64,000 bases of DNA from assembly GCA_014871385.1 (NCBI GenBank), contig CM026426.1, forward strand, positions 44,874,484 to 44,938,483. Reading direction: 5' to 3'. The notes under the pieces were generated by a model. The model was not told the DNA's origin. It saw only the letters and a list, made by a program, of their open reading frames with translations, and ran no database searches. A program made the translations under genes and the position numbers. Positions within the stretch are counted from its first letter, which is position 1. Each line of letters opens with the position of its first letter. Source of the DNA: Ceratodon purpureus (taxonomy: Eukaryota > Streptophyta > Bryopsida > Pseudoditrichales > Ditrichaceae). Shown piece after piece: positions 1 through 11,700 of this stretch.

Positions 1-152
1 TGGCTAAAATGTGCCGGACTGGCCCTCCACCTACGGTATTACGTTCTGGTTGACCATAATTCTGAGGAGGTTGCACTTAAACCGGTTTCCGACAAGTTGA
101 GTCAGTTTGATCTTTGACGCAGTCCGGATAATCTTCTGCAGAGAGGAGAATC

Positions 153-1858
153 ATGATGCTACACTCAAGGATTTTTTTGATGCTGTTTGCGATTTCCACT
201 GTAGTGACAATCTTCACCGCGAGCATCGTCTCCTCGTCAATGGGCCTGTCCATAGTGAAGTTCTTTCCTACTTTCTGTGCGAGAAACGCCAATTCCCACT
301 TGATTGTAACAACGGAGGATACCAGTGACATGTCTAAGATAGACTACAACGACGTAGATTTCCTCTCCTATGAGCTAGAGCACCAAATTATACAGCTCCT
401 GGGTGATGAAGTAGATTCCGTTCATAAAATGGAGGATATCTATCCCGGTCAAGGCCGCCTCAAAGGAAGTTATGACAAACACATGCAGCTCAATTCGAAT
501 TCGCATTTTCTCAGGTACGAGCATTACAAAAAGAAAAGAGAACTGTACCGTCAAACAGTGATTATTGAACAAAAAGCGAAAGCCTAACCCAAATGTGCAG
601 TAACCATAGTTCGTGAGTATTAAGGGGATACATCAACTCACTCAGATTACACCGAATTGCTGCGGTGGATTACCTACTTTGCGTCATGTGCACAGCAATC
701 AGAAAAAGCCAATTGACGTGGTGAACTACTCACAGAGCAGGTACAGGCACACGGTGCTCATGCCGTTCCTGCGCAAGAAAGTGGCGGGCTGGCAGCTGGA
801 GATATTCTACAACTCCATGTTCGAGTCCTTCTGGCCCAAGATGCGAGTGCTGTTGAAGACCTGGGCCGAGAATCGTCGATTCGAACCTCAAATCATGCAA
901 CACCTTGCACAATACGTGAAGCGGCCCATCGACGAGAGCTACAGCAGCCTTCAACAAACAGACACCGGCACCAGGAAGCGGTATCGCACATGTGCTGTGG
1001 TGGGAAACAGCGGCATTCTGCTGAACTCGTCATACGGGGGCGCCATAGACCAGCATGAGATGGTGATGCGCATCAACAACGCCAGGACGGTGGGGTTCGA
1101 GGTCTTCGTGGGACGCAAAACCACGATCTCGTTCATGAACAGCCACATCATCCGCACGTGCGCGAAGCGGAGCCACTGCTGGTGCCATCCTTACGGCGCC
1201 ATAGTAATCACACTCACACAGATGGAAAATACCGCACAAATTTGTTCGCAAACAGAGTACCTGGTTCCCTAACCCTAACTTCAAACCAATAATCCCTGCA
1301 GGTGCCAATCATCACCTACCTCTGTGCGCCGTGGCATTTCATGCCCATAGCATTCTGCAGTTCAGAGCACAGAGCGCCGCTACTGGTCACCGACCCGCGC
1401 TTCGACAATCTCTGCAATAGAATTGCAAAATGGTACACTCATCCCTCTGTCCTTTAACCACCTTCAAATTAGCAACTGATATGGGAACGACATCATCTCA
1501 CAGGAGTGGACTCCTTCGCAGGTACTCGGTGAAGCTGTTTCTGAGGCGACCCAACATGAAGCCGGGCTGGTGGAGCATCCTCCGCAACCCGAAACGCCAA
1601 TTTCACTACTCCACGGGTATGCAAGGCGTGATGATGGCGTTGGGATTATGCGACAATGTGCACGTCTATGGGTTTGGGAAAGCAACGGGGCTAAAACATC
1701 ACTACTTCTCCCAGCAGAGTGAGGAGCTCAAGGAGATCCATGATTACAAGGCCGAGTATGAATTCTACCATGACCTTGAGCACAACAATACACAGCTCCT
1801 GCCATTCTTCAAGGCAGCCGGCATCACAAGCTTGCCGAATTTCAGGCTCTTGATGTAA
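153..1858 (+). CDS. Plant-type sialyltransferase-like glycosyltransferase (GT29), four exons
   Basis: The model joins 153-514, 696-1203, 1302-1432 and 1522-1858; all introns are GT-AG and every junction keeps frame, giving 445 codons and a TAA stop. Residues 3-31 form a hydrophobic N-terminal segment, as expected for a type II Golgi signal anchor. Sialyl motif L starts at C220 (CAVVGNSG) and runs past the RINNA segment to about residue 270. Motif S starts at F361 (FHYSTGMQ) and the motif VS-like HHYF is at 393-396. These are GT29 hallmarks; plant members (the SIA/MGP2 group) are Golgi proteins whose donor and acceptor remain unsettled, so true sialyl transfer is not claimed. The ATG at 153 is immediately followed by a second ATG; I chose the first. 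An upstream 5' exon beyond the window edge cannot be excluded. This is the only apparently intact non-transposon gene in the window. Confidence 0.88.
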
Positions 1859-2188
1859 TGATTCCTCTCCGAAATCTTAGACAGCCATAAAAATTCTTTC
1901 GAATTTTTAAATTGGAAGTGGATTAATTGCAATCCAGTAGCAACATTACTTGGCAAGCCTGACCCTAATCTTAACTCTACTGAAGCAACGTCTAGCAATT
2001 GACTTTACTGTTCCGGTTTTGGCATTTGGGGTTGTGGCAGTGCCAGGTTATCAGTTAATGCCATCCAGTTTTATGTCAATCAAAAGACATTATTTGAGAG
2101 TATCATGGTATAATTAGAAAGAATCTGAGGTCTGGGCGAGGCCCCGCAAGGGACTCGATGATCTTGGATTTCCAAAGTGGGCAAGGTG
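1859..2188. other. 3' flank of the GT29 gene, no further gene seen
   Basis: This stretch lies between the GT29 stop codon and the target duplication of element A. It is mixed-composition DNA, presumably 3' UTR followed by intergenic sequence. The ORF on the minus strand here has no recognisable content. Confidence 0.5.
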
Positions 2189-2197
2189 TCCAGGTAC
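2189..2197. repeat. Left 9-bp target-site duplication of element A
   Basis: TCCAGGTAC immediately precedes the left terminal inverted repeat and is identical to 13765-13773. Nine base pairs is the standard Mutator target duplication length. Confidence 0.93.
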
Positions 2198-2469
2198 GGA
2201 GAACGCTATTTGCCATGTAGCGAAGGGTAGGGTTGGTGGGTCCCTGCCTCGGCGGCCTCCGTGGCCGGCCACGTTGGCGTCGCGGTTTTGCCCCTAGCCA
2301 CGGCGTCTGCGTAAAACCGGACCCGGGTAATAATCATTGTCACGGGAACACTGGCTCCAGCGCGTTGTGAGACACTGCCCCCGTATGTGACACTATCCTT
2401 TCCTGTGACACTGCCCGTGACACAAATTCACAAAATCTGCCCGATCTCGAAAAGTTTGTCTCCCAACGA
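2198..2469 (+). repeat. Left terminal inverted repeat of element A
   Basis: It begins GGAGAACGCTATTTGCC and matches the reverse complement of 13493-13764 over 272 bp without gaps. The four mismatches are at 2295, 2337, 2358 and 2404, all C/T transitions. Two exact GTGACACT octamers lie within it (2387 and 2405) and a GTGACACA at 2417. Confidence 0.93.
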
Positions 2470-2646
2470 ACAGTGGCATAACAGACCTGGCAATGTCACT
2501 GTGTTTTCTGTTTTCCCGATCTAGGGTTGCGCCGACTTCAGCTTCCTTCGCGTGCACATGAACAATTTGCATTCGATGCCCAACCAGATCTATTAGCTTC
2601 TGCAAGAAAGTGCAATACCTTCCTCTGGAGAAACACTGACGCTGCG

Positions 2647-5600
2647 ATGGACCCGGAGGGGATTTCACCTGTGGAGGACAAGGTTCACGAGCCAGGTATA
2701 GAAGATGTCGACGTCGACTTGAGTGCATTCGACCTGCACGCAATACAGCTGCGAGCGATCGAAGATAGTGTGCAGAATCCTCCGGCAGGAGTGTTTGGAC
2801 CCAGAGACTTGAAGTGGGAGGTAGAATACCGAGCACCTAGGGGGGAACATAAGAAGGCACACGTTGTGCAGCAGTGTTACGTCCCATCTTCGAGGGTTGC
2901 GGATTTCATAGAGGGCATGCAATGTGGGAAGGAAGGGGCGCAGTGTCGATTTAGGGTCAACAAGGAGAATCGAAAGCCGAACCAGTCTAGGGAGGGGCCT
3001 CGAACCGCATTGAATTTTGTAAGGTGAGCTTTCTGTGTCACTCTAACGCAGTGTTACATGTTCATTTTCGATCAAGACGTTTTGTTGATCCGTTTCATGA
3101 TCTCTCCTGATGTTACACTTTCTGTCGTTTCGTATTATCCTGGATTAGGGTTCGGGTCTCACATGTCTGCAAGCAGTGGGTTTAGGGTTCAGGGTTTATG
3201 TCAATTCAGTACGTCATTTTCAGCAACGTCGACGTCAATTCCTCATCGTCGTAGTCTTCACTCGTTCGTTTGTAATGTTCTTCTCGGACAGGTACAAGTG
3301 CGAATATGGTCCTAAAGATTTCAGTAGGATAGTGAAGCCCATTACTGAGAGTCTAAGGAAGAAACCGAGAAAAAAGGCGACAGTCCCAGTCGCTGTGCAG
3401 GAAGGGAATGCGCTCGCTCCAACGAGGAAGGCACGTGCAAAGAGAACTGATGGAGGCCAAGCGAGGAAAGCGCCTCGACGATTCAAAGCAAAACCAGGGG
3501 GAACTATAATCGACGCCATGGACTGGATGGCAGGGGAGCCAGCGAAGCCTCCTATGAAACGCGGATCACGGAAGAAAAAGATCACTCCCACTAATCAAGT
3601 GGCGAGTACTGGCCCGGACTCACAGAAGGGATGCCTACTTATTCCAGACCTGAATGAACTCCCCAGCCCCCACGAGTCTCCTTCACCTCCCGTTAAGACT
3701 GTGAGGAAGAGGGCGTCGAAGAAGAAACCACAGTCGGCCAATGTGGACGACTCTATGACACAATCCCCCAATGTCACGGCAGTCCGCAAGAAACGTGGAC
3801 CTTATAAGAAGAAGACAGCATCCTCCGCCCCCATTTCCGATTGCTCTCAAGGCAACGGTGATGTATTAGACGGTGACGTCGCAAATGGCGATATAGCCAT
3901 GTCCGTTCAGAGGCTTCTCGCAACGGATCCTACTCCTCAAAAAACAGCCAGGAGACGTGCTCCGAAGAAAAAGGCAGTCCAAGCAGTCCCTCCTGAATGT
4001 CTCTCAGGTATTATTCAGAACAATGACTCTTCGGAGTCCATGGATCCGTGTATGTCAACCGGTGTCTCTCCTGTACAACATGAATTATTGTCCTGTCAGG
4101 AATCGGACTGTTGTCAAACAGCCGATCCCCTTCCGTTACTGGGATCGCACATTTCCGTTGATTCTATCGATTCAGTTCTTCCAAGTAATTTAATTCACGA
4201 GAAATGTAGTGGTCGGGAGTCCCAAATCGGGGCATGTCTACACTGTGACACTGGGATGGAGGATTGTTCAAACGAAGACAACTCCGGCGAGGTGGTCAAC
4301 GTCGTTGTCCCAGACGCAACCTTCCCGGGACAGGAGGCAACAAAAATGGCCACAACTGCAACCCCTAAGCCGAAAGTGCCTAGAGACTCCAAAAAGAAGT
4401 GGGGGCAGTCGATCAAGAGGGGATGCAAGGCGCAATTCACAGTGAAGTCCTTCCTCTACCTCCCACATGTATCTGAAATCACAATAATCCAAGAGAAGCA
4501 TGTAAATGACGATGGTCTAGTTGTTCACGGGGGCATGAATGTGGGAGACCGAAGTGCTTTTTCAGCACATCTCTCTCCAGAAATCAGAGCATTTGTGGAG
4601 GACTGCCTTAGGAGGAAGGACAGTCCTATGCAGATAATGAGGAAACATTTGGATCTCCTGAAGAAGTACCAAGCAGAGGGCAAGGATATTACGTGCGATC
4701 TACTTCTGAGTACTAAGGACATACGGAATATATCAGGTAAATTAGCCCAAGAAAAGTATATGCTGCATAAAAATGATGCACAGAGTGTCAGGATGTGGGT
4801 GCAGCGTAACCCAGAAAAGGTATTCTACTACAGCGAGTCTAATCAGAAAAAACCTGAGAAGGTACCGGGTGAGTTAACAGGGCAGAACATGCCTTTCACC
4901 ATTGGGATTCAGACTGCATGGCAGAAGCGAATGATGCTACAGCACGGGCATAGGCGAGGCATATCGGTGGATGCGACTTTCGGCACGAATGACAAAAAGG
5001 TTATCTTCTTATGGAACTCCCTCAGTTTTCAGTTCGAAATGCCCCTGTTCTTTGTCAGAGACGACCTCTTTAAACTTCTGTAATTCCGTGACACTGACAT
5101 TACATGACTATGTGACGACCAGTTTCCTCTTTATACCCTCATGGTCTTCGACGAGTGGCACAATGGAATACCGGTGGCCTTTGTTCTTACTTCGAGGTGT
5201 GCTCAGACGGATCTAACACCGTGGATGAAAGCATTGAATGAAGAGATGGTAAAACATAAGCCGGATTGGGAGCCATCAGCGTTCATTGTCGACTGTGCCC
5301 CAGGAGAGATCAACGCAATCAAGTATATCATCCACCCCTACTCAATATCGTAGTTCTTATATTCTATATTTCTTCAAGTCTGTGACACTGACAGTTCTCT
5401 GTGACACAAAGTGCTGCTTGTGACACTGGACTTTATTGTATTGAATACTGCAGTCTGGTGAGATATTATTTTTAATCTGGTTGGTGATATACATTTTTCC
5501 GTTTTTGCAGTGAAACGTGGCCTGGTACAGCAGTGTTCCTCTGCTTATGGCATGTGCGTCGGGCTTGGCAGAAAAACTCGTGCTACAAGATATCCAATTT

Positions 5601-6666
5601 GGTCCGGAGGGCTGCCATTATGAAAGACTTGGGAATGCTCATGTACGACCGGTCCGCACCATCAGGAGAAGAGGGTAGGGCATGGGCTGAGCAGCGCATT
5701 GAGGATCTGGCAAAAAAATATCCTGGGGAGATAGAGTTCTGGGAGTATATGAGAACTCAATGGCTAGACAAAGTGCATATGTGGGTAGTGGGTTTCCGTA
5801 AACTAAGTTACTGTGGTCAAGACACTAATGCAGCTATCGAGGGATATCATGGTTTTGCGAAATCGATCTTAAAATCAGAAAGGAGTAGAATGACAGGTCG
5901 GAGAGTAGACTGGTGTATTACTGCATTGACCGAAGATGTTCTAGACCACTACTGGTACAAGGACCTGCGTAAAGAGAAAGGATTCATCGATAATAAGAAG
6001 ATGCAAGACTGTGTCGTTGAATCTATTTTAAAGGCCAGGGCGATACCAGACGAGGATGTGACACTACCGGTTGAGAACTGTGACACTGCATTTGTTACCT
6101 CAACGGAGCATCGGCACTTAAGGTACACAGTGCACAATCCCGGGTCAGAGTGGGCTGTTTGCAATTGCATATGGGCGCAACGGGGCAACATGTGTAAGCA
6201 CCATGTTAAAGTGACATTGATGATGCATCCCGAGATTGCGGAAGGGACTATTGCTCGTTACTGTGGTAGGCTCGCTGGCAATATCAATGGGGGTCTACAG
6301 CAACTGCTCACACCACGAAGAGAGCATTTCCCTGCACCTACGGAGTCGAATACTCCATTGACAGTTCCTAAACCCACTTCGACTCGGGATAGAGTGGTGG
6401 ATTTACCTACGGCGTTGGAGAATCTAGTGATGCAATTAGCCGAAGAAGTCAAAGAAGACACGGTAATGATGGAGCACTTAATCACGGAGTTCAATATAAC
6501 ACTCGGTCGTCTTAAACGAATCAAGGCAGATATTAGGTCTGGAATCGTTCATCCCATGGAAGGTACGGCAGTGTTCCGTGCAGTAGATGATGGACAGGGA
6601 TTTAAATTGGGACGGCGTAAGGACTTTCTGGAACGCCCCTGGAAATCGGTTATGCGTCGGCTATAG
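2647..6666 (+). CDS. Mutator-like transposase (DDE with SWIM zinc finger), four exons
   Basis: Exons 2647-3023, 3292-4999, 5123-5322 and 5511-6666 join in frame with GT-AG introns to give 1,146 aa and a TAG stop. I started at ATG 2647, just inside the left terminal repeat. Catalytic residues inferred by motif: D686 in VDATF, D752 in IVDCAPGE and E872 in NAAIEGYHG. C773 and H776 form the conserved CxWH after the second Asp. A SWIM finger CxCx8CxH is at C979, C981, C990 and H992. Residues about 150-430 are lysine-rich with at least five short KKK/RKK blocks resembling AT-hooks. C129 and C504/H529/H538 look like the two halves of the MULE N-terminal zinc finger, separated by about 374 residues. 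No stop or frameshift was found, so it could be active. Introns 2 and 3 contain GTGACACT motifs. Confidence 0.9.
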
Positions 6667-6813
6667 GTGTATTCCAGTATCGGACCCGAATCTGAACAGA
6701 TAACGGAACAGTGATGCGGGTAAGAGTCGTCATCCTTACTCTTCATTGTTAGTTCGCTCTTTATAAAGTGATACTCTTGTAGACCATCATTCTTCCATTG
6801 CCGCTTCGTTATT

Positions 6814-7272
6814 TTGATATCGCATTGCTCTGTCCGTAGACTTTTGACGATGTTCCTCTCTGTGCAGGTCGTCGTCACGGGAGATCCTGTCTGCATTGTG
6901 ATCTTCTTCATCGCCATGGCCGTGTACGCTTCTCGGAGGTTTCTGTTCCCAGTGAACAGCGGTATTCAGAAAGATTCTGCAGGAGAAATCTCGAGGAGGA
7001 GTGCTGACATTGGGGCTGTCAATGGAACTGCCGCACCTGAGGGTAGACGCGATCAGAGAATATGTCCGACGCGACGTGCGAGGGTTCACGGCAGTAGGAT
7101 AGAGAGGCGGGTGCCGCTCAGTGATCATCATCATATGTTCCGGCCACCGCCTGAGAAATCTGTATCCGAGCCGAGAACCTCCGCAGATGACCGGAATTGG
7201 GTGCTGAACCAATATTACTCTAGAATTGAAGCTGAGGAGTCACACAACCTAAGTTGCTATAGCGTAAAGTAA
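6814..7272 (+). other. Unrecognised ORF downstream of the transposase in element A
   Basis: A 152-codon reading frame lies 147 bp past the transposase stop. It has one hydrophobic stretch (about residues 18-40, beginning VVVTGDP) followed by a basic, Arg-rich tail with an HHH cluster. A good acceptor (TGTGCAG) sits at 6862-6867, so part of it may be a 3' exon or 3' UTR of the transposase transcript. I recognise no family and it may not be translated. Confidence 0.25.
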
Positions 7273-8784
7273 GGTTACTAGTGGGGGAGTCATATTTTAC
7301 AAACCTTAGGGTTTAGGGATACCCGTCCATGCCCTGACATGGATGTTGTCCCATTTTTTCATTTCTAATGAAAGAGTAATTCGGTATTGGTGACACTGTT
7401 TATATCATATGGCAAGATATTATTTGGTATGCGGTGTGAGTGACACTGCTCTCGACATTGAATTTCTATTTAACCCTATGAATCGAGAGTACTGTCCACT
7501 TTCAATTTTCATTATTGAAGACCCTCGTCTAATTATGTACTTGTTACACAAAGTACGACCTTGTTCTAGTGTCACGTATTACTCTCCGTCATATCAGACT
7601 TGAGATTATTCACGGTTGACATATCTTCGTAAAGAGTATGTTGTTCATGCATAGTACAAAAAAAAAAATGATATATCCTCTCGGAATTATGTTAACCACC
7701 AAACCTCCGTTACATGTGGTTTAGTTCAATATATACTATATTTCTTAATCATTGCCGCATAAGTTATCAACACTTCAAGTATTTTATTAAAAGAGAATTG
7801 AATATCATTGTCATAGATTAGTAATTATATATTTATTTTCAAATGAGTCGATTATATAATATTGGAAAAAATCATAAGAATAAAAATTAAATTCAATAAC
7901 AACGTGAAATAACTTAAATGTATTAAACCTCTCCTTTACTAGACACTTCATAATATTCATAAACATGTAATATTTAATTGGAAAAGGTTCTTGAAGACGA
8001 CGTACGTCTATTATATGAGAAAATCAAATTTTTAATTTCCTTTCTCCCACATTGAATGGAATTTAGATAGAAATCACACATTGAATGAATTTTAAATTCG
8101 TATATGTTTTAGATGGGATATGTATAACCCCTAAATAAATCTATGTACGTGTAACGTTTCTCTTTAGTAGCCTTATATTTATGTCTAACATAATTATTTA
8201 ATAATTACTTTGCGTGTACGTCCCTCGATTTTGAAGCGTAAATTACAGACGTCATATCTTTGGTTCTATTTTCGTGGATAATGTATTAGACTTTTTTTTC
8301 AGTTTTTTACCTATACCCTAAACTTTTACTGGAAAGGGTACATAAAACATTAACCTACTATGTGGAACGTAGACGCCTGAAAATCTCTCAAACGCCGATT
8401 AAAAAATACGATGATCTCCTACTATTCTATCATAGGAATGTAGTCATTCAATGAAGTAGTTAGTAACATATATTTCAGATTCAAAGGTATGCTATGCCGT
8501 ATTAATGAGTCAATGGAAAATTATATTACATTGTCCCACACAGTATGACTCCACTGAAACAGCACTATTATGTACATCCACTGCTTTGGTCATTCCATTA
8601 CGAAAGAGGTGTCCATACTTACTCTTCATCAAGTTCGAACTACATTTGGAACATTACGAATCCATCTGTGAATTGCAAGAAAGAACGACCACACAGTTCC
8701 ATATACACAGTAGAGTTCAGATCTCGTCAAAAAATAAAGTTTGCCACTATATTGTTCCGAACAATATTGAAGATGAGTCTATGC
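7273..8784. other. AT-rich spacer between the convergent genes of element A
   Basis: No gene is supported here. It holds three GTGACACT octamers (7390 and 7440 on plus, 7568 on minus) and AT-rich DNA that would contain the 3' ends of both transcripts. ORFs at 8505-8949 have no recognisable content and overlap the end of the Ulp1-like gene. Confidence 0.5.
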
Positions 8785-11700
8785 CTAATTTCGTTTTCTA
8801 CGCGCTATGATGGGAATCGCCATTCTCATCCGGGACTTAGCATATCTCGCCGTAGCTCTCTGGTGATGACTTACATTTTTGGCGCAGACAGAGAATGGGG
8901 GTTTGTATCTGGTGTCCCTAGTGCCCGGGTTGAGGTCCTTAGCAACTAGCGCCAAGATTTGTACATTCAGATCCTTGGTCCAGAAAGGCTCCATGAGGGC
9001 TGTCTTTAACTGCTGCAATCTATCCTCCGCACTCAAACATCGGTACTGAACGGCACACACAACCAACATAATTAGATACCCCCCCAATGTCACAAAATTA
9101 CAAACAGTTTAAAGCGTAGTGTCAGGGGACAATATTTTACCTTCAAATAAATGAGGGCGTTCCGTAGTGTGTGATGTCCGCACTCGTAATTACCGGGCTG
9201 CTGTGCCACGTTTTGGACAACGACGGGCACGTCGTATGGCTCCACGCCCCTCAAGGTTTGCCAAGCGCGACTTACTGTCTGGATAAAATCCGTATGCTTC
9301 CCCGCTGGAAAGTGACATTCATTGAAGTAAGAATCGAAGTGGATCACCTTGTCGTATTGGAATATGAGGAGGGACCAGTGATCCTCTCCAACCCACGGCA
9401 ACAACAACTCCCTCACATCCTGCACTCTAACCGAATTCACGGGTTGTAGGAAGACTCTACCCCACTTCTCCAACGTCGTCGTTCCTTCCAGGACGCTCTT
9501 ATAGCAAGAACTAGTCCGGGACAGCACAAACTGTATTTCACGTCGACGTAGAGCAGAACACTGGAAATACAGTCGGGACAAAACGAAGTCAACGACATCA
9601 TTCCCCAGTCGCGTCCTTACACGCATTAAGTCACGCAACGCTGAGAATTTCAATTCCGTCTCCTTTCCTTTCTCGTTAAAAAAAATCACCTTCTCTGCGC
9701 TATCACCCTTTCCCTCGCGACCTGGCAATGCCAATAACAATTCCTCGATCTGGAGGTGGCTGTACGCGTCTTGTAAGGTCATCGATGCAATCCTCTCCAC
9801 TGAAGCAAACTCTAAGTGCGGCCACGGATCTACCTCCTTCTCGACTGTGACATTGACAGTGTCACAGGGTTCGGCGTCAACGGCTGAAACCGAATGCGCA
9901 TTACCAAGTGACTGGGAGAGGCATACCAGCTGCTCACTGACGACAAACTGCTCCTCTTCGTCGAAGGCTTCCCTCAAATTCCGGCAGGTTAAAACTGTGT
10001 CACCAACTCCAGTCGACTCATTCATCTGTATGGGCACGATAGACACCCCCTTGTAGGGAGTTTCTGGAACCGTCTCTGAATGCGGATTAGCCCACTGCCC
10101 AAAACTTGGGCATTGGGTGAAATCCTCCCCTCTAACAAGCATGTCATCTCCGGAGTGGGCCGTATTTTCGAATTGACTCAAAGTGAGAAGAGGTCTCGGA
10201 TCGGGTGTAGAAATTACCGAGTGGCCAAGAATTTCCGCAATTTCGGGGAATACCGGTGCTGTCTCAGTAATCGTCTGTTGAACTTATGTATGAGCTGACT
10301 GTCCCACCTCCGCGACTTCTCTCGTCTGTAACTCCCGTGTGACATCAGCATTGCTCTGATCCATGTTGTTTTCAACTGCCACGTGTCCAGTCCCCACTGT
10401 TACATCACTGTGAACCATTGTATGGACGTCTCGATGATCACTGTCTTTTTCGACCTCCATAACCGTGATGTCACCGTCCTCAGACAAATCTCCAAAAGCC
10501 TTCCCACCACTGCACTTACTAAATTCCTTCGCACACGCCTCCCAGTGGCCCTTATCCTCCCGCATCATGGTCTCTCCAATGTCCCTAGACAGCTCAAGGA
10601 GACGTAGACGCATAGACGCAACTCGTGGACTCCAAGTCGGGGACGTCATCGCTGGAATTCCACACTCTGAACGAGGCCGCCAATGGCGCCATTAATTTCG
10701 AGGCCACACTCTGAACGAGGCCGCCAATGGCGCCATTAATTTCTTCAATCAGATCAGCAGGCATAGGTCGTTTTTTATCTCCCTGGACCACCATTGCACC
10801 TCAAATTGTAAACCTAAAGAACATTACCGCAAAATTTTGACACACTCCTGTAGTCAGTGACACTGGTGCTACATAACAGTATGTGGGATGTGGCGCAATC
10901 GAGGTAAAGGGGAGAATTGCACATGTACCTTTCTTCCGGTCCACCAATATGTTACTCTCATAAGACACTCTTTGAAATCGCTTGTATTTACGATCTTCTC
11001 CCATTCTGTGACAAAGTGCTTCCCACTCTGACATGCCCACGACCATGGCACCGGAACCTCGCCCTCGAATTCTTTCAGCCGGTAAAGCGCAGGCATGGGA
11101 GGCATGATCGGCCTCTTCGGACCCTCCGGAATTTTCTCCGTAGTGCCGCTGCCTTGCAATGTCGCTCGACATGCTGCTGCTCCAGGTTTTTGAAAACCTG
11201 CGCACGATTGTTGTATTTCTCTAGAAGATCCCCGTGAAAATCAAATGGTCTTGAACACCCTACGCCCTCGGCCCAGTACAAGCGCAAGTCGTCTTTAATT
11301 TCCAAATTCTCGCCTGAAATCACCATAGCTGGGGCACGTTCGTCTAGCGTTCTCGGAGACAAGCCCTCAGTTTGATTAAATTCGCATCGATCATCTCCAA
11401 CACTATCCTTCGCTTTATCTTTCTGCACAGAAGTAACTCCACCGTTACAAGTGGCCACAATGGCCTGAGAACTACGAATTCCAGTTCTGCGCGTAAACAC
11501 CGAACTCTTTGTGTCACATCCCAGGTTCTTGGGGAGACAGCTATGGAGGGAAGTTATCCCCCCCAAGCTCGGAATTTTAATCAGAAACTTCTCCCTCAGC
11601 GTTGAAATCGCTTTGTCCTTGTCAGACTGGACATCGGATATGGCGAAACTTACCTCATCCGATAGACCGTCGACAATTTTCTGATGTTTGATGGGTCGCT

